NCBI GenBank assembly: GCA_964016875.1
Contig: OZ024719.1
Coordinates: forward strand, 65,543,224-65,607,223
DNA length: 64,000 bases
Direction: 5' to 3'
From: Fallopia convolvulus
Lineage: Eukaryota; Streptophyta; Magnoliopsida; Caryophyllales; Polygonaceae
Each line of letters begins with the position of its first letter. The stretch's first letter is position 1. Shown in pieces: positions 37,052 through 47,553 of this stretch. The notes below the pieces were generated by a model that was not told the origin of the DNA, did not search any database, and worked only from the letters and a program-made list of their open reading frames with translations. Both the position numbers and the translations under genes were made by a program.

Positions 37052-38203
37052 TGAAGAATCAATATTGAATCATTAACATAGTTTGACACGTAGGAGCTGC
37101 AGACAGTGTCTCTGTTGTGTTGGATTTTGGACTAGCTCTTGAGTTCCCTCAAATGTGAACAATCTTATACATTGTTGCAGTTCCTTTTCGATCTGTAATT
37201 TCCTTAAAATACTTGGATTAAATACATTAGTTTCTATTCAAATTGATTGAAAAGATCGTTCCAGTGTTTTGAAACTTACAATTCCAACATTGTTCCAACC
37301 AATTTTGTTGAACATATTTGAGTACATTTTTGCAAGCTGAACTTCCTCTTTGTTTTACGGGACCTTTATCTTCCTCTTTATTTTTGCACTCAATTTGAAT
37401 CTTATATGATGATAATACATAGATATTTGTAAAATTGATGTACAATGATAATTGTTTATTACTGCTTCTTTATGTGGCTGGTTTTTTCGAATGCCAAAAT
37501 GAAGAAATAAAAATCTTATGTGCCCTAAATTTACTTTTCAACTGCAATTACAATCTCAACCAATTATTTAACTTCAACCAAGACAAGCAAGCACCCCAAT
37601 AACATCATTTTCACATTTAAAAAAAAAATTGAAGGTACTTAGGTGCGAGATGGCTCAAGTATCCACGCAAGATCTGTGACAAAGAAAATGAAAATATTAT
37701 CAAGAGCTTAAAAAAGAAGCTATATACTCCTATGTAATTAGAGAGCTAATAAGCATGTGCCAGCCACCTAGTAATGTGATGTAGACATGTAGTAGTATCT
37801 TTGAAGAGATTATGTGTTCTGCATATCCTAGATAAACACAATCTAGAACGTGAGCCTTCGCCATCCAACAATCCTTCAACAACAACAAGAACAAAAAGAA
37901 AAAGAAAAAGGGAATCATAGCAACTCCCATAATATAATACTCCTTACTAACTACTAAGCAGAGGGCATTAATGCATCATTCAAGGTTAAGACAAAAAGAA
38001 AAAGGATTATAAAGAAAAGAGAGAAGAGTATCATCTTTCACAAATCAGCCAAAAGGCAGAAGGCTAGGGTAAATTGGTGGCATACAAACAATAGAAAGCA
38101 CAACAACAAGAACAGATTTTATCCTCTTCTAAACAAGGACACTTGAAACTTCTTAATTCAACTCCAAAAACTAATACAAACTGATAGGGATGGCACGCCA
38201 TCT
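37052..38203. other. Intergenic, downstream of the split P450 pseudogene
   Basis: No domain-bearing frame. The last few hundred bases are the 3' flank of the minus-strand P450, whose stop codon is at 38204-38206. Confidence 0.5.
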
Positions 38204-38265
38204 TCAATCCTCCATTACACTGATAGGAATGGCCATCAATGGCTTATCTTTCTGCAGAGTAATAC

Positions 38266-39121
38266 TGTTATGCTTAATGAATAAACTCAAGTATTAGCTT
38301 CTAGGTGACATAGGATATGGTATGGCACTATGTAAATACACTAGGTAGACTAACTAATCAAGAACTGGGTTCATAGCTATTTTACGAGCTGGTTTGATAA
38401 GTGAACCGGGCTTGTGTGCCACCCCGGGTCGTCCCTGTTTGGAGGCAACAAACCGGATTCTCCTTAACGAGCTAGCTTGTGTAAATCAGCTTGATTAGGC
38501 CCAACAACGAGTTTGGCCCAAAACAAGAAGGCCATTCCATCTCCCAGCTTGGAGCTCACCTTTAGCTGGAACGACGCGTTTTGTGCTCGATTTAGAGAAG
38601 CTTCGAGATCCCACTATAGAAGCTCTTGTTTAGCTCTCGAGAGCTCATTCGCCGCTTGCAAGAAAACCCTAGATCCAGATCTGAAAGAGAGAGAGCGAGA
38701 GGGAAAAGAGAAAGCTCGACTCCGGTGTTGAAGAAGGAGAGTGAGAGGACGATCCTTGTGCCGGAGAAGTCGTCGGAAGCTTTCGTCGAAGCTTTAGCTC
38801 AAAGCTTTGTCAACCACTGGGGGCCGAAACCCTAGAATCTTCTTCCCTTGCTTCTTGTTGCCTTGTTTGGTTCTTTCAGTGTGATTGTCTTAGGGTTCTA
38901 GATTGATTTCTGGTTTGTCGTGTATAAACATTTGTGTAACCATCCATGAGATTCTTGATAGTGGATTGGGAAGGGTCTCCCCACTGAGACTCCGCGGACG
39001 TAGGCCTTTAAGCCGAACCGCGTAATCATTCTCTGGTGTTCATCTTTCTTTATGCTTTCTTGGTTCGATCTTGTTTGTTAGTGTGCGATTCACTACTATA
39101 TCTTGTAGATCTAGTTTTACA
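38266..39121 (+). repeat. 5' LTR of the P450-inserted copia element
   Basis: 856 bp. The core promoter is altered: CCACTATAGAAGC at 38611-38623, where the 3' LTR has CCACTATAAAAGC. LTR transcription starts in the 5' LTR, so loss of the TATA may weaken it. Confidence 0.97.
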
Positions 39122-39124
39122 AAG

Positions 39125-39137
39125 TGGTATCAAAGCC
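39125..39137 (+). other. Primer binding site (initiator Met-tRNA type)
   Basis: TGGTATCAAAGCC three bases after the 5' LTR, complementary in style to the 3' end of plant initiator Met-tRNA, as in most Ty1/copia elements. Confidence 0.85.
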
Positions 39138-39190
39138 TTGCTCTATAGATCTGTGTCCCTGTGTGTGTGCTTCCGCTATTTCTGTGTCTT

Positions 39191-39430
39191 TAGTCACTGT
39201 AGTAGGCCTTTGGGTCGAGGCAGGGGAATCTTGATAGAAGGGTAACAACTTATGTTGGTTTAATCCCACTGTCGGTTCCTACATAGTCTTTTCTTTGTTT
39301 TTGAGTACTTTAGTCACTGTAGTAGGCCTTTGGGTCGAGGCAGGGGAATCTTGATAGAAGGGTAACAACTTATGTTGGTTTAATCCCACTGTCGGTTCCT
39401 ACACCGTCTTTTCTGAGTTTTTCCTTTTGT
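39191..39430 (+). repeat. 120-bp tandem duplication in the copia leader
   Basis: TAGTCACTGTAGTAGGCCTT starts at 39191 and at 39311. About 95 bp are essentially identical, through GGTTCCTACA, and then the copies diverge. It lies between the primer site and the gag start. Confidence 0.93.
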
Positions 39431-39559
39431 TTTTGATACCTCTTGAGTCAAGTTTAGAGGTCTTCTTGTATAGTTAGGTTTTGTCTTGCATTATTCTGTT
39501 TTGTTCACCTCCATTCCATCGTTACTGACTAAAGGTTGCCTGTATTGATAGGTACCAAA

Positions 39560-42500
39560 ATGTCAGAACAGTACAGGGTAAAGCCCTATGATGGGCACAT
39601 GGACTACGCCATGTGGAAGGTGAAAATGAAGGCCATATTAACCAAAGAGAAATGTTATGGGGCTATAACGGATACCTGGCCAGCTGAACTCTCTACTGCA
39701 AGAAGGCAAGAATTAAAAGACCAGGCTCATGCTGAGATTATGCTTCGATTAACTGATGAAGTAGCAAGACAAGTGGTAAATCATACTGAACCTAAACCTC
39801 TGTGGGAAGCTCTTGACACCATTTTTCAGACAAAATCCTTGCCTAGCCTCATCTCTACTATCTGTAAGTTGTTTAATTTCAGGATGGATACTAATCTCAC
39901 TTTAAATGAAAATCTTGATAAATTTCTTAAAATGGCTCAAGATCTTGAAAGGTGTGATGAAAAAGTAAAAGAAAGCTACAAAGTAGGAATCCTGTTAAAT
40001 GCAATCCCTAGTCAGTTTGATGTCCTTAAAGATGTTGTACAATTTGCTAGGGATGACCTTACAGTTGAGAGAATAGTAGAATACTTAACCTAGAAAAATG
40101 ACTCCCTGAAAGTTTTCAAGAATAAAAATGGTTCTAAAAATGAGCAGAAAACTGAGTCTAAAAATGAGGTTATGTTTACTAAAGGAAAAGGCAAGAACAA
40201 TAGGCAGAAAAAGAAGAAAAATAAGTCTAATGATAGCAATTCTTCTAACAAAAAGGATATGTCTACAGTAAAGTGTTATTACTGTGGTGTCATAGGGCAT
40301 TATTCAACAGACTGTAACAAGAAGAAAAAGGATGACAGAAATAAAGAAAAAGACAATAATGGTTCTTCTAATGTGTTTGAATACTGTCCTCAATATTCTT
40401 TTGAACTATTAATGTGCACTCATCATGATGATAACTTGATTAATATGCATGAGTCTACTGTTAGTGATGACTGGATTCTAGACTCAGGATGGCATGCTAC
40501 ACCTCATAAACATTATTTTAGTGAGTTAACTGAATCTGATGGTGGTGTAGTTATGCTAGGAGATCATACATCTCTTAAGATCAAAGGCACAAGTACAGTT
40601 CCATTGAGAATGTTTGATGGTAAGGTAAGGGTCCTCCAAAAGGTCAGGTGGGTCCCTGATCTTAGGAGAAATCTATTATCTGAGTCTGTCTTAGATGATT
40701 TAGGTTGTCAGATTGTTACCTCAGGAGGGATAAGAGATGTTATTAGAAATAAAAATATTCTTATTAGGAGCATCAAGAAAGAAGGGTTGTACTATGTTAT
40801 AGCTACTCCTGAATTGAATGTCTCCAAAGGTAAAATACAATCTGAAAATCAAAATACTTCTAAGATTTGGCATGATAGGATGGGGCATATAGGTAATAAA
40901 GGGTTACATCATCTATTCAAACTTGGCATGATAACAACTAAACCTGACTTGATTGACTTCTGTGAGGATTGTATCTTGGGAAAAAAGGTTGCTCACAGTT
41001 TTAGCAGGTCAACCTACACTGCAAGCAAGCCCTTGGAGTATGTTCATTCAGATCTCTGGGGGCCTGCACAAGTAGAGACAATTGGAGGTAGAAAATATTT
41101 TCTATCTCTAATTGATCACTACTCAAGGAAAGTGTGGGTTTACCTTCTAAAAACCAAAGATGAAGCTTTTGAGAATTTCAAAAACTGGAAGATAATGGTA
41201 GAAAGTCAATCAGATTTTAAATTGAAATGCCTTAAGACTGATAATGGATTAGAGTTTTGTAACCATGCCTTTAATGATTTCTGTAAAACACATGGTGTTA
41301 AAAGACACCTGACTGTCCCTGGCACACCTCAGCAGAATGGTACTGCTGAGAGAATGAACAGAACCCTACTTGAAAAAGCTAGGTGTATGCTCTTCAGTGC
41401 TGGGATGAAAAGTTCCCTATGGGGAGAGGCTGTGATGACTGCCTCTTACCTTATAAATAGATCACCATGTTCTGCAATAGGGTTTAAAACACCCCAGGAA
41501 CTGTGGACAGGTAAGATACCTGACATTTCACACTTAAGGCCTTTTGGATGCACTGCATATGCCCAAATATCACAGGGCAAGTTGCAGCCTAGGGCCCTAA
41601 AGTGTGCAATGATGGGTTATCCTGAGGGAACTAAAGGATATAAGTTGTTACTTATCCAACCAAGAGGATATAAGGTAATAACTTCTAGGTCTATCACTTT
41701 TAATGAAAAAGATTTTCATTTCAAGTCAATTCTAACACCAGTGGTTGAGAAAACAGGTACCCCATCAGACCCTAAAGATAATAATGGCACATTCTTTGAA
41801 GAACATGACAACCTGGAGGAAGATGAAGAGTTTGACATTGGACATTCCTCCAGAGCTTTCCAAGAAGAAAGTGAAAGCAACAACAACCAAACTAAAGAGC
41901 ATTCAGATAATGCAATTTGCAACCTCACCAATTAGGTGGGACAATAAGTAATTCTGATCCCTCTAGCTCAAGTTCTAGCAATGACTTTCCTGATTTGCCT
42001 GACTTGCATGATGATGAAGTGGATATGCATGATAATAATGTTGCTATACCTGAACATATCTTGCATGAACCTGCTCCTATTGCAAATGACTTGGCTGACT
42101 ACCAACTTGCTAGAGATAGGGAACCTAGAGTTAGGATTCCCAATACTAGATTTGCTGAATTTGTGAACTTGCATGAATACACTCAACTATATCAGAATTA
42201 CTCTAAAATTGTTGAGTTTGCTTTCTTAGTTGCTGAGGTTGTTAGAAATACTGTTCCAGATTCTTATGAACAAGAAATTAAATGTGCTCATGCTAATGAT
42301 TGGCTTAAGGCAATGCATGAAGAAATTCAATCCATGTATGTAAATAACACCTGGATTCTGGTTCCTAAACCTGATAAAGTAAAATTGATAGACTGTAAAT
42401 GGATTTATAAGCTTAAAGAAGGAGCAAGTGTCACTGACCCTCCTAGGTATAAGGCTAGGCCAGTAGCTAAGGGCTTTACACAGAAAGAAGGGATAGATTA

Positions 42501-43824
42501 CAATGACATATTCTCCCCTGTAGTTAAGTACAAAACTATGAGACTCCTTCTTGCTATGACTGCAGTCTATGATTGGGAACTTGAACAAATGGATGTTAAG
42601 ACTGCATTTTTGCATGGTGATTTGATTGAAACAATTTACATGCACCAACCTAAGGGTTTTGTTGATAAAAATAAACCTGAGCATGCTTGTTTACTTAAGA
42701 AGTCCATATATGGGTTGAAACAATCACCCAGGCAATGGAACAAGAAATTTGACTCTTGCATGCTTAAAATGAACTTCACTAGGAGTAAGTATGACTCATG
42801 TCTGTACTTTAAAAATGTGAAGACTAAGACACCCCTGTATGTGCTCCTTTATGTTGATGATATACTACTAATTAGTAGTTCTAAGGCTGCTATTACTGGG
42901 GTTAAGCATGATCTTAAAAATAACTTTGATATGAAAGACTTGGGTCCTGCACAAAAGATTCTAGGAGTAAAAATCATTAGAAACAGACCTAAGAGAACCA
43001 TATACTTGTCTCAGTCTGACTACTTGTATAAGGTACTAGACAAGTTTGCTATGAAAGGATCTAAGCCATCTCCAATACCATTAGGAGGGCACTTAGAGCT
43101 CTCCAAGAAGGATTGCCCTGTTTTTGAAGCTGACAAGAAGAAGATGGAGAATGTTCCCTATGATGTAGCAGTTGGTTCCATTATGTACTCCATGTTATGT
43201 ACTAGGCCTGATCTAGCTTTTGCTATTTCTGTATTAAGTAGATACATGTCTAACCCAGGAGAAAAACACTGGGCAACCATGAAATATCTTTTGAAGTATG
43301 TAACAGGGACTGTAAATATTGGACTTGTATATGCTGAGCACAAGCCGAGAACTGACCTACAAGGTTATGTTGACTCGGATTATGCTAGCAATAAGGACAA
43401 CAGGAAATCAACCACTGCCTACTTTTATACTTGGGTAGGGAATTGTATTTCCTGAAAATCCCAACAACAGCCCATTGTTGCTCTGTCTTCAACTGAAGCA
43501 GAGTACATTGCTGCAACTGAGGCTTCAAAAGAAGCTACATGGATGAAGGGAATATTATTTGAGATTGAAGGCAAGAAATACTTGCCTATACTGAACATGG
43601 ACAATCAAAGTGCATTGTACTTGTGTAAGGACCCAGTCCTACATGAGAGAACAAAGCATATAGATGTCCGATTCCATTATATTCGACAACAAGTTGAGGA
43701 ACAAGAAATCTCTGTGAAGAAAATCCTCGGAGATGTAAACCCTGCTGATTTTGGAACAAACATTGTTCCTTCTAACAAGTTTCTATTTTGCAGGGCAGCT
43801 CTCCACATCGATGATGTTACTTGA
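39560..43824 (+). pseudogene. Ty1/copia gag-pol polyprotein with two stops and a frameshift
   Basis: Order gag, protease, integrase, RT, RNase H, hence Ty1/copia. Gag starts at ATG 39560 (MSEQYRVKPYDG). A CCHC knuckle (CYYCGVIGHYSTDC) is near 40270. The protease motif WILDSG is near 40470. The pre-integrase HH finger (IWHDRMGH, then CEDCILGKK) is near 40865-40990. Integrase has DLWGP, KTDNG and PQQNGTAERMNRTLLEKAR. RT has WIYKLKEG and YVDDILL near 42855. RNase H has YVDSDYASNKD and ALSSTEAEYIAA. Defects: TAG at 40091-40093 after gag (downstream stays in the same frame), TAG at 41933-41935 with a change of frame, and TGA at 43453-43455 replacing the usual Trp of ISWKS. Otherwise well preserved, which fits a young insertion. 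Confidence 0.95.
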
Positions 43825-43921
43825 GATGTGGGGATGAGTCAATGATGGCGGGAAACCTTAACTGATCCACTGTTAGAGAGCTTTCTTCCTAAGAAACTAA
43901 AACTTGGTTTAGGAGGGCATT

Positions 43922-44778
43922 TGTTATGCTTAATGAATAAACTCAAGTATTAGCTTCTAGGTGACATAGGATATGGTATGACACTATGTAAATAAACTAG
44001 GTAGACTAACTAATCAAGAACCGGGTTCATAGCTATTTTACGAGCTGGTTTGATAAGTGAACCGGGCTTGTGTGCCACCCCGGGTCGTCCCGGTTTGGAG
44101 GCAACAAACCGGATTCTCCTTAACGAGCTAGCTTGTGTAAATCAGCTTGATTAGGCCCAACAACGAGTTTGGACCAAAACAAGAAGGCCAACCCATCTTC
44201 CAGCCTGGAGCTCACCTTTAGCTGGAACGACGCGTTTTGTGCTCGATTTAGAGAAGCTTCGAGATCCCACTATAAAAGCTCTTGTTTAGCTCTCGAGAGC
44301 TCATTCGCCGCTTGCAAGAAAACCCTAGATCCAGATCTGAAAGAGAGAGAGCGAGAGGGAAAAGAGAAAGCTCGACGCCGGTGTTGAAGAAGGAGAGTGA
44401 GAGGACGATCCTTGTGCCAGAGAAGACGTCGGAAGCTTTCGTTGAAGCTTTAGCTCAAAGCTTTGTCAGCCACTGGGGGGCCGAAACCCTAGAATCTTCT
44501 TCCCTTGCTTCTTGTTGCCTTGTTTGGTTCTTTCAGTGTGATTGTCTTAGGGTTCTAGATTGATTTCTGGTTTGCCGTGTATAAACATTTGTGTAACCAT
44601 CCTTGAGAGTCTTGATAGTGGATTGGGAAGGGTCTCCCCACTGAGACTCCGCGGACGTAGGCCTTTAAGCCGAACCGCGTAACCATTCTCTGGTGTTCAT
44701 CTGTCTTTATGCTTTCTTGGTTCGATCTTGTTTGTTGGTGTGCGATTCACTACTATATCTTGTAGATCTAGTTTTACA
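43922..44778 (+). repeat. 3' LTR of the P450-inserted copia element
   Basis: 857 bp. Retains a TATA box (CTATAAAAGC, 44270-44279). Ends TTTTACA followed by target duplication AATAC. Confidence 0.97.
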
Positions 44779-46302
44779 AATACCAAACTTGTCACTCATA
44801 TCCATACATTCATCTTCAAGCCTCCACTCAAAACAACTAAGCAAAGAGCCCAACATCATAGGAAGCATTCTCACTGCTAATGGCAATCCAGGGCAAATTC
44901 TCCGCCCAGCACCGAATGGCAACAACTCAAAATCTCTACCTTTAACATCAATCTCCTTACCCAAAAACCGCTCCGGTTCAAATGCACTAGGATTCTCCCA
45001 CATGCTTGAATCTCTCCCCACTGCCCACACATTCACAAGTACTTGTGTATCCTTTGGCATTGTGAATCCACTAAGCTCAACGTCGGTCTCCGTTTTCCTT
45101 GGAATCAAGAATGGCACTGGTGGATGCATCCTAAAAGCCTCCTTTATCACACATTGCAAGTATGGCAGTTTCACAATATCCTCTTCTTTAACTACACTGC
45201 CTTTGCCAACAACATTTTCGAGCTCCTCTTTCGCCTTCTTCATCTTATCAGGGTTTTGAAGCCATTCTGCCTTGCCCATTCCACAGTGCTCGGCGTCGTT
45301 TCACTTCCTGCAGCAAACAAAGTCCTGCATTCATATTTTGTTAGTCTTAGATTTAATCAATATATTCTTCAATAATAAGATATCAATGAATGTACTTACA
45401 AGTAGGATATGTGGGATATGGGAAAGCTCTAGCTCCTCACTGTTTTCTCTGCTGATATGGAGCAAAGCATCCAATGCATCACTATGCTCATCAAAGCAAG
45501 CTTTCGCCAAAAGCCGTTGACTGATCATATCATTAAAAACACCAATCATCTTCCCAAAATGAACCTCCATCCGCCGCTTAATCCCTTGCGGATCTAGTCT
45601 CTTAAGAAGAGGAAAATAGTCTGACAAGTTAGGTGTACCGACTTCCACCATAATCTGCCACACAAGCTCCTTAAACTCGTGGGAGTTGCTCGAATTCGGG
45701 TCAACCAAATCGACAGAGAAGAAAGTGTTGGATAAGAGATTGAGAGTGGTGTTGAAGGCGGCTTGGCCTATGTCAACTGAGTCTCCTCTTAAACTACACT
45801 TTTTGATATAGGAAAGAAGATCCTCTAATTTCCTTCTCCTTAGATGTTGGCTAGCATCTAAACGAGCATTTGTGAATAGGTGGGAGTTTGTGATCTTACG
45901 GAAGCTTCTCCATTGTGGCGAAGCTGGCAAGAACACAATTGAAGAGTCGTGGTGTTGGAGAGCGGTTAGAGAGTGAGGGACGCTTCGGCTACAGAACGAA
46001 GCGTCGTTTTTCTGGAGGACTTCTTTCGCCATGGAAGAAGAAGAGATGACGATTGTGTTAAGATGGGCTAGCTTAAGACACATAACGGGTCCATGAATCT
46101 TGGCGAGCTTGGCTAGGGACTCATGGGGTCTTTTTCCGAGGTTGAAGAGATTGCCCACGATGGGCAATGGAGTTGGCCCTGGAGGAATCTTTGATCTTTT
46201 GATGTGTGAAAAGAGATGGTGAATCAATGACCATGAGAAGAGAATGCAAAGGAGGAAGATGAAGTAATCCATTTTTGGTTTGCAAGTAGTGAGATATTCC
46301 AC

Positions 46303-47553
46303 AGGTTTTGAGGTTTTATATACTACAAGTTATTACTTCAATATATACTCCGTATATGTTAGTTTTAAAAATGTGTCACGAGAAGCATGGACAGAATAGA
46401 TATTATATTGCAAATCGGACATTCAAGCGGTTGGCTATATGTCCAAAAAGTAATTGCAAAGCAACAAACGTTTTTGATTTCTTGGGCCCCCATGAATTGT
46501 TTCGGTTCATATTGATTGTTCTCAACACACTGGCTATCTTTAATTCTCTCCCGTAGTTTCCGTATACTGATAGGGAACTCATTGAAAGTTAGTTATCCAT
46601 CTTTGTCTTCAGAGAGGTGGGTTTGAGATTTTATGCACTTGGACCTTTATTCATTCGGCCATTTTTAATCCAAGACGAGTCTAAATATAAAGCATTGACG
46701 AAGCTATCACCAACATTGATTTTAGCGTAGAAGCCAAATGAGCTGTTAAGAGTTCCATGGAGCATCAAGGCGCACACCTATATGTTGCCAATGCACGGGC
46801 ACATACATGATCGAGCACCAACCAGAATACTTGTGCACGGGCACATGTGCGACCGAGCACCAGTTGGTTGATGCTTCTCCATTTCGGGTGCACCTAGTTG
46901 TACGTGTTTAAGCCACCTTGAGCCAACTGAGTTTGAAGACCTTCAATTCATACATGGGCTTAAATAGAACAGGTATAAAAAACATATATCTAAACGGATA
47001 TGTAGACGGGGTGAATAACCCACACCCCATCCATTCTCATCCCTATGGATAACCCTTATATCCTCCCAGTAGAATTGGATATTTATTTGTAGACAAAAAT
47101 TAATAACAAAGAAGAAGAAGGGTGGTGGTGGGGCAGAAGATATGATAATGACACCAAAACAATGAAATACTAGTAGTATTGAGTATCTCCATCTCCAACT
47201 AAAATCCGAAATTTATATTACATGGAGAGACGAGAAGGGCGATCTTGATTCTTGACGTATCTGCACATTCCAATAATTGCAATAATATATTTGGAAAACA
47301 GTACCCTATTGCATTATTTACCCTCGTCAAAATGGAAAAGAAGACTTTGATTAGTTGTTTTTCTGGCCCATGTTGCTCCCATTATATATTATTTTAATTC
47401 GGGCATTGAAACTTTTTTTTTTTTTTGGGTAGAAATTCGGGCATTGAAACTTAGGGTGCCTTAATTATTGCAGATTTTGCTTGCTATTCTGTATCTCATC
47501 ATCTAGTGTGTAAAACCTCAAAGCCTGTTGAGTCTCCATTTCTGAACACAAAC
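46303..47553. other. Spacer between divergent CYP76 pseudogene and gene
   Basis: Head-to-head intergenic region of about 1.3 kb, so it holds both promoters. I see no sure TATA box. Imperfect repeats of GTGCACGGGCACAT...GACCGAGCACCA occur near 46793-46865. A short insertion with 19-bp direct repeats lies at 47396-47452 (listed), only about 100 bp upstream of the intact gene. Confidence 0.45.
47396..47452 (-). repeat. Micro-insertion with perfect 19-bp direct repeats (CTACC-A type, reverse)
   Basis: AATTCGGGCATTGAAACTT at 47396-47414 and again at 47434-47452 flanks twelve T followed by GGGTAGA; on the minus strand TCTACCC then an A-run. Confidence 0.7.

Larger units (their letters stand above)
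38266..44778 (+). mobile_element. Ty1/copia LTR retrotransposon, complete but coding-defective
   Basis: Full element of 6.5 kb with LTRs 38266-39121 and 43922-44778 (TGTTATGC...TTTTACA), primer site TGGTATCAAAGCC at 39125, polypurine tract AGGAGGGCAT (43911-43920) and a perfect 5-bp target duplication AATAC (38261-38265, 44779-44783). It sits in the last exon of a P450 gene in the opposite orientation. By eye the LTRs differ at about 21 sites plus one indel (about 2.5%), which at commonly used plant rates would mean roughly a million years; that figure is only an estimate. Confidence 0.97.
38204..46272 (-). pseudogene. CYP76-family cytochrome P450 pseudogene, split by a copia insertion
   Basis: Exon 1 is 46272-45400 (291 codons, from MDYFIFLLCILFSWS; membrane anchor, then PPGPTPLPIVGN). 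A 75-bp intron follows, then exon 2 from 45324 to 44779. The last codons continue at 38265-38204 (ITLQKDKPLMAIPISVMED then TGA). Between them lies the copia element 38266-44778, bounded by AATAC on both sides. Exon 2 retains FRMHPPVPFLIPRK, PERFLG and the heme loop PFGAGRRICPG. It has an extra T right after the acceptor (GACTTTG where the paralogues have GACTTG), giving an in-frame TGA eight codons in; a compensating 1-base loss near 45270; and loss of four codons near the C terminus (EDECMDMSD against EDGVEPESMDMSD). Family members of this type oxidise monoterpenoids such as geraniol; this copy cannot make a full enzyme. Confidence 0.93.

Noticed and set aside
38513..38835. Open frames within the 5' LTR (and the same frames at 44169-44563)
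   Set aside because: They lie in the non-coding LTR, are repeated only because the LTR is repeated, and have no recognisable domain.
44707..44778. Apparent C-terminal extension of the minus-strand P450 (after DKFGI)
   Set aside because: These codons are LTR sequence; the genuine C terminus is at 38204-38265.
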